A DNA stretch of 64,000 nucleotides from Ciona intestinalis. Lineage: Eukaryota > Chordata > Ascidiacea > Phlebobranchia > Cionidae. The position numbers were made by a program, and so were the translations under genes. The DNA is taken from NCBI RefSeq assembly GCF_000224145.3, contig NC_020166.2:4940726-5004725 (forward strand), given 5' to 3'. Every line of letters starts with the position of its first letter. Positions within the stretch are counted from its first letter, which is position 1. Of the stretch, positions 48,119 through 58,900 are shown in pieces. The notes under the pieces were generated by a model that was not told the origin of the DNA, ran no database searches, and saw only the letters and a list, made by a program, of their open reading frames with translations.

Positions 48119-49077
48119 ATGAATAGCAAACTTATTCTCTTGCTGGTTCTCATTGCTTGCTCAGAGCTCATCACTGCAGATGTTCCGTGGAACGGGTATG
48201 GAAGACGTCGTGTGCGTCGCCGCCGCAGAGCGTGGGATCAAACGTAAGTTAGAAACAATTAGGTTTTTGTAATGTACCTCAGTATCGCACAGTTATTATT
48301 AATCACCCTCGCCTAGTATCTAACTTTTCCTATTCGATAAGTTTTGCATATGCGGTGTCAGTCATTCTATTTAATATGCGTGCCGAGGTTCCATATGGCG
48401 AAGCATTTTGGAGCTTGCCTATATATATTACCCTCACGTTATCGTATATTCGTATTGCTGAAAATGCCATCTGATTCAGTTTCTGTAGGCAATAACTATA
48501 TTTATATTACCCTATACCGTTAAACGAAAGTATTTTGGGATAATGACGTATGAACTAGTATCATTTATTTCTAAAAACATGAACTTAAGTATGAATTTTA
48601 AATCTTAACCTTTCAGGGAAATTGAAGAAGCGGTTCAAGATATCGGTAAGTGATGACGTAACGTAGTCGAATATTGTCATAATCGCCTGCTCATAATGTT
48701 TTTTATTTAATCAAATGGGCGAAATCAACGTCAGGCGAGATAAATGATTTGGTGACATTGATTATAGCGCTTGTATTTTTTGGTCCTCTGCGCTTCTACC
48801 ATAATGTGGTTGTGTCCTTGAGCAAGACACTTAACGGCAATGTCTAAATCGTCAGCCATACAGAAAATAAAACACCTAGAGACCTATAGAAAGTTGCTTA
48901 TGTGGTAACTCGTAAGCGAACACGTGTTGTTGTAAAATAGACACCCGTTTTGTCCCGCCACGTAAGCTACTTTTATTCGTATGTTAAAAAATGTACCGAA
49001 GTTTATTGTAATTAGCAAAGTTGTCTTCTACAGATTCTGCCACGATTGCTGAAATCGACGCTCTTATGCAGGCTTAA
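48119..49077 (+). CDS. Secreted cationic peptide precursor, 65 residues (candidate antimicrobial or neuropeptide)
   Basis: Three exons in frame: 48119-48243, 48617-48645 and 49034-49077, with GT/AG borders. Residues 1-20 (MNSKLILLLVLIACSELITA) form a signal peptide. Then comes a short strongly basic core, DVPWNGYGRRRVRRRRRAWD, with eight arginines and two tryptophans, followed by an acidic helical tail (EIEEAVQDID, then IAEIDALMQA). Signal, cationic core and anionic tail is the layout known for ascidian antimicrobial peptide precursors such as clavanins and styelins, but the core itself does not match any I recall. Alternatively Gly-Arg-Arg after DVPWNGY is a standard amidation and cleavage signal, which would give a seven-residue amidated neuropeptide. 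AATAAA lies at 49133. The gene model is fairly secure; the role is inferred. Confidence 0.72.
48786..48925 (+). repeat. SINE fragment in intron 2 of the peptide gene
   Basis: TTCTACCATAATGTGGTTGT, GAGCAAGACACTTAACGGCA and GTGGTAACTCGTAAGCGAAC give body and tail of the local SINE family. The head is lost. Confidence 0.65.
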
Positions 49078-49373
49078 ATAGACACGACGACCGCCAGTTG
49101 TTACGTGTTATTGCATGGAAAAAAACACACACAATAAATATATACACAAAATAAATGCATCTGCCTCATTTGTTGTGTTCTACGGGATATCTATAAGCGA
49201 CTTGAAATAACTCATGTTCATATACGGACTGAGGGTTAATGACTTTATTTTATATTGTCAATAGATGTATGACTTGCTAAAATTTGAAAGTACGGAAAAA
49301 AGAATTCACCAGTAAGAAAAGTGTCCAACAAATGTTTTTTAGCGAGAATTTAGCGAAAACATCTTTCTACATA

Positions 49374-49417
49374 TGACGTCATCAAGTTAAGTGACGTAAT
49401 TGATATTTTTGACGTCA
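49374..49417. promoter_or_regulatory. Paired CRE sites downstream of the peptide gene
   Basis: TGACGTCA at 49374-49381 and 49410-49417 with TGACGTAA at 49392. Related GATGACATCAT motifs follow to about 49562. The spacing is irregular, and the patch may be a decayed repeat rather than an enhancer. Confidence 0.35.
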
Positions 49418-49773
49418 TCTGTTAAAAAAACTTTTAGTTAGGAATAATAAACTAACCAAGAATTAACTTTGCAATAGATTCTTTAGAAATATTTGCCCCA
49501 AATCCCAAATTGCACATAAATACAGGGTTTCTAAAGACATCATTCAGAATTTGATGACATCATTAAAATTCAAAATTTAGTTTTGTATCATTTTTTCCAA
49601 AAAACAAGGTCTATTTTTTTAGCTGGCACACACACCTGTGTCGCTAGTTAGCTAATTTAAGGACATATGAACTACTGCCATTTTTTTCTTATGTACATAT
49701 CTCATAGTTTTCTTATGTACATAAAACTAAGAAAATTTTGTCGAATAATACTGTAGGCCTAAAAGTATAAATA

Positions 49774-49952
49774 TATAGTAAGGGTGGGGGAAGATGGGAT
49801 ATTCTCGTCCCATTTGGTGGTAAACAAAAAAATCAAATAATTATAAATGTGTATTCTCACGACTCCCATAGATCTTTGTTAATTGTTTAAAACACGACTA
49901 GAATATTTGAATAGTATATGCCAAAGATTTCCCGTCTCCCCCACCCTACTAT
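49774..49952 (+). repeat. Family A element
   Basis: TAAGGGTGGGGGAAGATGGG through TTTCCCGTCTCCCCCACCCT before ACTATACTACTATAG. It is slightly shortened internally. A second family B-type end starts at 49962, directly after it. Confidence 0.75.
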
Positions 49953-49961
49953 ACTACTATA

Positions 49962-51430
49962 GTAGGGTGGGCATGCGAAGTAGGTCTGGAACCTTGCCTT
50001 GGAACGTTTTTAAGCCGGTAGGTATTTATTAGAGCTCGTATTGTGTTTGTTCTGACCTACTGCGCATGCGCAATAGCGCCCGGTACAAATATATTAGTCG
50101 GAACGAATATATCACGACAGCGGCAATCGTGGTTTGAAAGGCGAGAATTGTGGTCCGCGGCAACTACAGTTAGAAGCGCTCAAGAAATCGTGGGTTTAAA
50201 AGGTAGAAAAGTAATTAATTTTGAATCCAGTTAAACTCTGTTACTTTAATAACGAAGCTTATAAGAATACTGCTAAAACCAAATACGTTTATTGTGATAA
50301 ATTGTCCAGCCTGGCATAATGGTTAGCGCGCCTGCCTGTAACGTAGAGGTAATGGGTTCAAGGCTCGACGTTGCTACTATTGTGGGCGTATGTGTGCTTG
50401 GGCAAGACACAGTTTGCGTGTGCGAACGAATAAACTAGTTTCATAGCTTCATAAAACAACCTTGAATATTTCGTACAGTTTGATTTTGTCTTGAAAACTA
50501 GTTCTAGTTTTGTAAAAAAACGCTAAGTTATAAGCATGAAGAAAATAGGCAGGGGTCAATAAGACTTTAATTTGAGATAAAAACAACAAAAAAATATCGG
50601 TTTAACGTTATATATATGAAGTTTACATGGCAAAGAAACTAGCACAGCCTGTTAAATTCGGTAGGTTAACTACAAGTTGCAGAATACTGCTAATGTAAAT
50701 ATATTTCAATTTAGAGTCCCATCATCCCCCCCATTGTAGTTTTGTATGTTTTTATTGCCAAACATTGAAAGGTTTGCTTTTAATTTAGTAATTTATACCT
50801 CTGGGGTTATTTAACTTTAAAATACTGATATAATAAAAAGATAATATTTTGAAAATATATTTGAAATTTGGTTATTTGCACTTGGTGATAATTTATGAAA
50901 AGTGGCTTGTGCCAAAAACAGAGTAGTAATACCCAATTTGTAGCAAAAATAAAAACTTTATGCATTTGTAGGATACAATATTTATCCATTGATGTTCGAA
51001 CATTACCCATTGTCGTTCAAACAATACCAATTGTTATGCAATAATATAATGTATAGGTAACATGTTAAAAACTATAGCAGTAGGGCAAGAAAAATAATTT
51101 TTTGACTTAATTTTCAAAGCGTACAGTATTACTTCGTGTTATTTACGTATGTTCCTATTTATAAATACACTTAATAATCAAAATTAACAATGATTTTAAA
51201 CTGTCCCATCTTATTCTGTGTGTTTTCGAATTTGTAAAATTTCACTTGTTGCGCGGATCGCTAAATAGCTCCTCATGTGTTTTATTATATTTTTATTAAA
51301 TTGTTGTTAATTAATAAAGGAATGATAGTACTAATTCGTGGTATTACCCAAAAACCGTCATCTATTTTGATTTTGGAAATATTTGGCAATATGTGTTTAA
51401 GTGTCCCATCTTCCCCCATTGTACTATATT
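49962..51430 (+). repeat. Family B copy interrupted by a SINE
   Basis: Starts TAGTAGGGTGGGCATGCGAA and ends TGTCCCATCTTCCCCCATTG before TACTATATTATA. From about 50415 it matches the 10.1-11.28 kb copy closely, with blocks such as ACATGGCAAAGAAACTAGCA. Open frames within it are not conserved between copies. Confidence 0.65.
50305..50412 (+). repeat. tRNA-headed SINE, 3' truncated
   Basis: CAGCCTGGCATAATGGTTAG, GCGCGCCTGCCTGTAAC and GGGTTCAAGGCTCG give the head, followed by TGGGCGTATGTGTGCTTGGG. It stops at CAAGACACAG and passes into family B sequence. Confidence 0.75.
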
Positions 51431-51585
51431 ATATTTATGTCTGTTTAAAACCATATTATATTTTTTGTCTTTGTTGGTGGCAATTTGTGTGACCAAACTA
51501 CGATTCTAAAAAACTTTCGTTTAGCTGATATCCCTCTCTTCATATTTAAAGATGAGATGTATTACATTTATGTTTTCATGTTACG

Positions 51586-54500
51586 CTATTTATTCATTTT
51601 ATGAAATTGTGAAAGTCTTTGAAGCCACTTCTGCCAGTAGTAATCCATCATGAACTCGTTCATACAAAACACAGAAGCAGTTTGTCCATCATGGTAAATC
51701 TTTACCACCAGCCCATGTGTGATCTGTATAAAAATAAATAAATGAAATTTTTGAGCATAGTCAAACCGATTGCAGTTATATAAACCAGCATATTTTTCCA
51801 ATGGTTTTATACCTTAGCAGTAGAGCTCTGTGACCCTTGTTTATCTGCGTGGCAGGGCAACCAGTTATAACGAAGGTTCCGCATAAAACACCCAATCGCT
51901 TACTTTTTCAACCTCATTCCAGCTATCATATACATCTTTAGGATAATAAAGCCAACTCTGGCTAAAATCCCAGGTTTCATATGCCGACATAAGACCCCAT
52001 CATCTAACAGCAGAGCATATTGTAGCGCGCTTGCTTAAGAGCTATGGGTCCAAAAAGTAGTCACTAATCAAGTAATGGGTTACCTAAGCTGTCAGCCATA
52101 CAGAAAAAACAAACAATATCCACCAAGTTAGATATGTGGTAACTCATTCAGCGAGCAAAAATAGTGTGTAACGGAACAGTCAGGTGAAAACCGCCACACT
52201 AGTATAAAGCAAGTTACATTCACCCTCACAGTATAGATTCATTTGCACCGTTATGCCAGAGTATTGAAGCAATGTTAGCAGCATACAGTAAGAATAGCTA
52301 AGCAATAAAGTAATCTATTAACCTGGTTACTGCTTGCAGATGAATGGTTGAGAGCCCCAGCATAAGCTACAACTTGTACAGGATCATCGTAACAATCTTG
52401 AATCCGATACCTTCTTTTTTTCGACGTTTTCCAATCTATTACACACATGGTACCTCTGTAATTAGGTTATACAGGTTAAAGATTGAGATATAGTAGAGTG
52501 GGGGAAGACGGAACACTTTTAGCACATGTTATCCATATATTGTGATCAATTTTTTTCAATTAAAAACGGTTCACAAGAGTCGTCAGGATACAGTTTTATA
52601 ATCCTTTCGAACTTTCTTTGTTTACTACCCAGTGCAACGTGAAAATAGAATAAAAAGGTGTCCCATCCTCCCCCACCCTACTATATGTATATTATCTCAA
52701 CAGATAAAAGATAAATGTAAAACGTTTGTTTAGGTCTTTATGGTAAATATAACAAAAACAACAAGAATCTTTGGAACTGTTCTTCAGCCAATAAATTAAT
52801 GAGAACAACTTTAGTTCTGCGTACAATAAACGTAATGTTGGTGTTTCTGCTTCCCACAAAACATTATGCATGTTAGCTATAGCAGCCAAATATTACAAAA
52901 TTTCTACAAACAAAATCTTTTTAAGCCAAAAATGATCTAAAAAGTACGAATCAACTCACTTGTAAACAGCATTGCAATCAAGGTAACCACTGTAGCCAAG
53001 ATGAGAATGAACAACCTTAAATTCAGTATTTCCTACTGCACCAACATCTGCTAGTACAGGTCGCACACTTTTCCATAACTGGGTGCTGTTTTCTTTAGGG
53101 CAGATTTTATCTAGAGGCGTGCCTTTTAAATATTCTTCAATTGAACTATGGCAAGCAGAACCAGCACTCAGAGTATCTGGAAATAAATTTTTACGACTTT
53201 AGAATGTATGCTACATCAGTCGTTACAACATGGGTGTTTTGTTTCGTACAGTTTATGCCTGCTGACGAGTTACCACACACCTAATTTTGTGGGGAATTAG
53301 TGTTTGCGTTTTTGTAATGTATGGCTGACGATATAAACAAGCTATAGAAAAAAGTGACCACGGAGTTGGAGTATTTATCGTTAAGCGTCTTGCCCAGGAA
53401 CACCTTCATCGGGGACAACTCTTGAACTAAGCATTAACTTACTTTTAAATTACCACGTACGTTGTCATGTGGTTATGACGGGGAAGCTTATTTTGCGACG
53501 AAACAACAATTTATATGTGGTTAATTTTCTATCGGGTATTATAGTGGGACCCTAATTCGTGTGGGCCCCCCGCGGCTGCGTGGTTTGCGGGGTCGATGAT
53601 ACACCACTGGACTGTTACACCCTACACACCGTATAATGTAAGAAACCAGTTAATAACAACATTAACATTGTAAATGGAAGAAAAGTGCGAGTAAATTTAA
53701 CCTATGAATATACTTAATACAATTTAAGGAAACAGAGATCCCAAATTATGATATAACAGATATGTAAACCGCTCAATACTGAAGAACAAAAAATAAAAAC
53801 CTTTTTGCATTTGGTTGAACCCTTCTTCCCCCATCTCAGCAATCATCTTTTTCTTCCAGTTTAGAAGAATAAGTTGTTGTTCTGGGGGTTTTGTTGCACT
53901 CAGAATGCGAGTTACAGACGGCAGTTTCTGTGCAGCAGAAAAGTTGATACAAAATTTAATTTTAAACCAGTGTCGGTATTTCATATTTATTCTTATAATA
54001 AAACATACTGTTCTATTGTTATTAGACTTCCCGAGTATTATCATAGTATCGATGTTGTTTAAATATTGGGGGTGTAATGGGACTCCCGCAACCAATTTAG
54101 TAAGATGCACAATGATAAGAAAAGTTCACGTTTTTTATAAAAGGCATAAAAAGGAAGTTTTAATCAGTTTTAACACAAACATTTTTACAACCATATATAT
54201 AATAAGTTTCTCTTCATTTTAAACAGCTTGGTTTAAGAACTAAAACAATTTTTTAGGTTTTCTGAAGATTACAACACAACTAAACGTAATATTTCCGCAC
54301 AGTATGAAAATCAGTCTTGGAAGATGGAAGATTCTAGAGGCAAATTCCCTTCCTAAACGTAACACACAACCATAACAGCAGAACTAAAAAAAACATTTTT
54401 TATCTGCTGTTGATGAACAAAAAAACAAGAGAATCCTTTAAACAACAATCACCTTTGTAGTTTCAATGGTGGGAGGAGTTTCATGGTTGTGGGTTAAAGG

Positions 54501-54596
54501 AAATGTTAAAATATCTTTGACCTTCTGACTTGAACATGAGGAGATAGAAAACAACGAAGAAGATGAAATAAACTTGTTGATTTTCTGGAATGTCAT
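51586..54596 (-). CDS. MGME1: Mitochondrial genome maintenance exonuclease 1
   Basis: Five exons on the minus strand: 54596-54453, 53927-53801, 53176-52960, 52455-52323 and 51723-51586. They join in frame to 252 residues. MGME1 is a PD-(D/E)XK-type single-strand DNA exonuclease that trims flaps during mitochondrial DNA replication. Seen here: KLPSVTRILSATKPPEQQ, WKKKMIAEMGEEGF, a motif histidine in ACHSSIEEYL, the acid in GYSGYLDCNAVYK (Asp157), the catalytic VIDWKTS (Asp170, Lys172), DPVQVVAYAGALNH and YYWQKWLQRL near the end. The N-terminus MTFQKINKFISSSSLFSISS has the Ser/Lys and hydrophobic make-up of a mitochondrial targeting peptide. The protein is shorter than human MGME1 (344 as I recall), mainly in the poorly conserved N-terminal part. 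It lies 1.3 kb downstream of PPM1G on the same strand, too far for a typical ascidian operon. Confidence 0.93.
52005..52170 (+). repeat. Diverged SINE-like fragment in an MGME1 intron
   Basis: GTAGCGCGCTTGCTTAAGAG, GCTGTCAGCCATACAGAAAA and TGTGGTAACTCATTCAGCGA recall the head and tail of the local SINE family with the middle missing. Confidence 0.5.
52491..52686 (-). repeat. Family A element in an MGME1 intron
   Basis: TAGTAGAGTGGGGGAAGACG through GTGTCCCATCCTCCCCCACC to CTACTATATGTATA, about 195 bp, flanked by TATA. Confidence 0.8.
53258..53450 (-). repeat. SINE, reverse, diverged
   Basis: GACGAGTTACCACACACCTA, AAAAGTGACCACGGAGTTGG and CGTTAAGCGTCTTGCCCAGG are the reverse complement of the SINE tail and body. 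It lies in the MGME1 intron between 53176 and 53801. Confidence 0.6.
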
Positions 54597-55903
54597 AATT
54601 GAAAAACATTTAACATTTCCGTAAGGAGCAGTAAGAGGCAAGTATTTTTATATCTTTTTCTATGTGGTTGAGCAATTGCGGATACAGAATTAAAAAGGTG
54701 TTCCATTTTCCCTACCCTACAATATAAAAAACAAGACGCCCAGCTGTGTTTATAGCAACTGTCATTGTCCGCCACAAGAAGATAATAAAAGCCTCATAAT
54801 TCATTTTTACCTGGTGCGTAACCCTTCTTAACCAAGCAACATTTTTCAACATTTCAGATCTTTTTTCATTATTAAAATATCAAACCTAGCACTTAAAACT
54901 GGCCAACCTGAGACATCATATCCTGCACAATAAAAGAAAATTTATTTTAATTTTCGCATGAGCAACACAGTTGGTCAGTGTGTGACACAACCTTGACTTA
55001 TAAAGTAAAGGTTGCGCAAAATTTAACAGCCAAAAAAAGGATATTTACATTGTTGACAATCGTGCTGTAAAGTTGGCACATTTAGAATGGTAAAATTTAA
55101 GTTGCCTCAAAATTAAAATGGTGTTTTGGAATAATAGTTCAGATTGGGCAATATGTCCTCATTTCAAGTATATAATTCAAAAGACAATTTTTATGCAACA
55201 AAATATGTTTTTAAGAGTTGAGTAGTAATTTTTAACAGGTACACTAAACTGTAAAGGGTAAGAAAATTAAACCTCTTAAAAGATTTTTTTAACATAAATT
55301 TAAATATAAAAATTTTCAGGAGTTGACTGCTAATTGGTTTAACTTAATAAATGAATAACCTTGCCCTTGATGTGAAAAAATAGGAACATAAATTTATATA
55401 CCAAAACAAAATACAACTTCAGGACAAAAGCTTTACAATGGCAGTGAGTATTGGTATATGCGGTAATTATCAAAATCACTTTATTTTTAACAAATTTGAC
55501 ACCAAAACAACATTTTCACTTGGAACACAAAAAAGACGATCAAAACAAACATGTATGTGTTTTTAATTAATATCATTTTGTACATTAGCTCATTAATGTA
55601 GTCCAGTGTGTCATGAATACTCCAGTGTGCCATACACATCAATATAATGACACGCACCATAGTTTATTTGTTGAGAAAGTTATGCAGCATTACTGCTTTA
55701 CCATTTCATAAAATGGGTGACTTTATAATTTTTCGAGACACACAAACATTGCACAGAAAGAGCGCATTCAATAGCCAAGCTATATCATCGCAAATGTTTA
55801 TTTTACCAGAGGAAAATTTGAAATTTGAAATTGGTACCCAAATTATGAAACCCAATGACCTGAGGTGCCTAACAACGTTATGGTTTGTGGACATTTTGCT
55901 ATT
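54597..55903. other. Interval between PPM1G and MGME1
   Basis: Non-coding and AT-rich. A worn family A end (GGTGTTCCATTTTCCCTACC) lies near 54690-54725. On the minus strand, the PPM1G polyadenylation signal AATAAA corresponds to TTTATT at 55673-55678. Confidence 0.45.
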
Positions 55904-58900
55904 TTACTCTGTACAGGATTTGATTTTTTTCGAAGCATTTTCAAGCCCGTTTTCCGCAACAGTTTTTAAATTTTCATTTTCTTCACTACGCGGTCGCTTC
56001 AGTTTTAAAATGTTTTCGCCAATTTTTGAATTCAATTCATTAAGGTCTGCCTTGTCACCAGAGGCAGTAGAGTCAATAGCATCAACATCATTGCTAACTC
56101 CTTTAGTTTGTCCGTCACTCTTGTTTTCTGTAGCACCAAGTAGCAAGTCATTTGTTATGACTCTATCTGGTGTGTCAAGCATATCTGGCTGCCCACCAAG
56201 CCAAGCAGGGTTGAACTGAATGATCATACATGTCATGTTATCACATCCAGTTCCATCTCCCATGGTATCAGGAGCAAGGCATTTGTCGAACAACTGTAGA
56301 GGTATGTGGACTTTTAATTGCACAGCAATATTTGATGTTTAAAGGAGAAAAACTAATTTTAATTTCACAGCAGTATTTAGATTATTTTAAATTACTGAAA
56401 ATATAGTTTTGCTCTATACAGTTGGACTGCAAAATGCAAATACATCTTGAGAAAAGTTACATAACCGCAACAAATTACAAACCAAGCCTTTTTAAATTTT
56501 TGTTAAATATGTCCACCTCTTCACAAATTGATGAAAGTTTTTTCTCAGATTTCTTTTTCTCAACATCCCCATTTCCATTCTCAGCAGATTTTTCACATTT
56601 TTCGGGATGAAGTCTTGAACGAACGAAATCCACAACTTCTTGGCTTGAATATACATTCCTGAATAAAACATAAAAACCATGGGTAAATTTGACAAATATT
56701 AAAAACAACAACATTTTCAGGTACTACCATAAATATAATATTTTTTTAATAAAATAATTTGTGCAAATTTGGTAAAGTTGTAATAAAGCTTTTTTAAAAA
56801 TGATGTAAAAAATTAAAGATTTTAGCTTCCAAAATGAAGTTTGCAGGTTATTGTGGTAAATTCATTGTTTTAGGAACCTATACCACCAAACAAAAGGTGG
56901 CAAAGTACAAAGTACAAAATATTACAGCATTAGGCTGTTTTTGAACAACCCGGACACTGTGTTAACCCAGTTGTCACTAAATAGGTTTTAGTACACCATG
57001 TGTCGAGGTAATGGACCAATTTTTACCTAAACCTCATGACCCACTACATGACATGCTGCAAAACAAAGTTACATACAAATATACAATTATGTACCTTCCC
57101 CTAACTCCCCTGCATTTTGTAAAGTTTGGCGCCTAAACATCAACTTACCATATACCATCACATGCAAGGACCATGAACTCATCTGTTGGTTCAAGCTTCA
57201 CACTTCTCACATCAGGCATGGCACTTATCATTTGATCTTCTAATGGGATATCCTTGTTTGTTTTATAACAATGGTCCCCTGTTTAAACTTTGTTTTACAC
57301 AATCGAATCGACAGAAAACAACCACTTGTTCAAAAAGTAGTTAAATGTTTTGAAAAGTCAGTCAGTAAATGATAAAACTAATCTGACACTGCAAATATTT
57401 TAGTATCTTATGTGAAAGCGTACAAAAATATTAAATAAACATTTTATCCAACAAAAATAACTAATACCTGTGTAAATGAAAAAGAACCAAAAACAAAAAG
57501 AAAAAACTATTTAAATCTTTTAAATATTTATATAACAATAAAAATGACATAAAAAATATCTAAAACATATATATTATAAAAAATTGTAACACTAAAACTA
57601 TAAAATCTCTTAAAAATAAAACTAAAATTTCTCAAGAAATAAGTTACTTAGTTAATAAAATAAAATATCAAAAATAAAACTAAACCCACCTATTGCTCGT
57701 GACAAGTTTAAACCTCCGTTCACTCTTCCCTGAACATTTACATGCCCCCCTGCCGCTGTAATTCTCTTCAATTCAGTTTCATCTTCAGGCTGAATCAAAA
57801 AAAAAAAAAATTAGAAACAAAATTTTTAATAGTTTTTGTTGATTTTTGGTTTTCTAAAATTAGTTTCGGTTGCTTGTTTTTTTGTCAGAAAATCATAAAG
57901 GATAACACAATTTTCTTTTTTTTTAGTTTTTAAACATAAAGTTAAAACTTAAAGTATTTGAATTGGTCTTCTTCCAAAAATAATGAAAACTACTCATAGC
58001 ATGGTATTTAAACATACAACAACAAAGTTAAAATATTAAAGTAATACCTTATGATCATCGGACATATCAAATGCTTTGCCATCTTTTCTACACAAGACAC
58101 ATCTGGAATCCCCAGCATTGGCTACATGGAGATCTAACCCACTTAATAAAGCGACTACTGCCGTGGTACCACTGTGGAGTGTAAGAGGTTTTATTAAGCA
58201 GTAGTTCAAAGGTCTTGTTATAATTTAGCCGGTGCGGTGGCTCTGTAGGTAGGCACTAGCATCATAACCAAAGGATACCAGCTTGATTCTGTGGTACCAT
58301 TCATGTTCATGGCATATGTGAGCTTGGCAAACACTTTACAAACATTTCTCCAACCAAGTGGTCAGTGGGAAAACTCATCTCATGGTGTATCACACTGTAA
58401 GACCTTCGGAAATTTTTTTTTATATTTCTTCCAACCTGTCTGATCCTGGCTCTTCGATCCCAGATGAAGCAGAGTTTGCCAAAGCTTCCAAAGAAGGAGC
58501 ATTCTCCTCTCCCTCTTCATCTTCATCATCTTCCTCCTCAGAAGTCTCCTCCTCACTTTCATCTTCTTCATCTTCATCAAAATCTTCATTTTCAAAATCT
58601 ATAAAAAATACAGAATTTTAAATCAACTAAAATGTATGTGCTTAACACAATTCTCACAAACATAAAAATCCAACCCGGTACAATCTAAAAAAGTAACTTA
58701 TAAATTTTTATAATCTAATGTAACGTAAAACAATTGCAGCATTGGAAAACAAAAAATGTTTTTTTAAGAAAATGTTTTAAAACAAAATAAACCATCATCA
58801 TCTGAGTCTTCCTCTTCTTGTGGTGGTGGTTTGCTCTTCACAAACGTCTTCTTCAACTTCTTCAATTGGATCTTTTTTTTCCCATCACCTATGAGAAAGA

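Noticed and set aside
58380-58595. Minus-strand 71-codon frame rich in Lys, Met and Arg
   Set aside because: It is an alternative frame of the acidic PPM1G exon 58598-58436.
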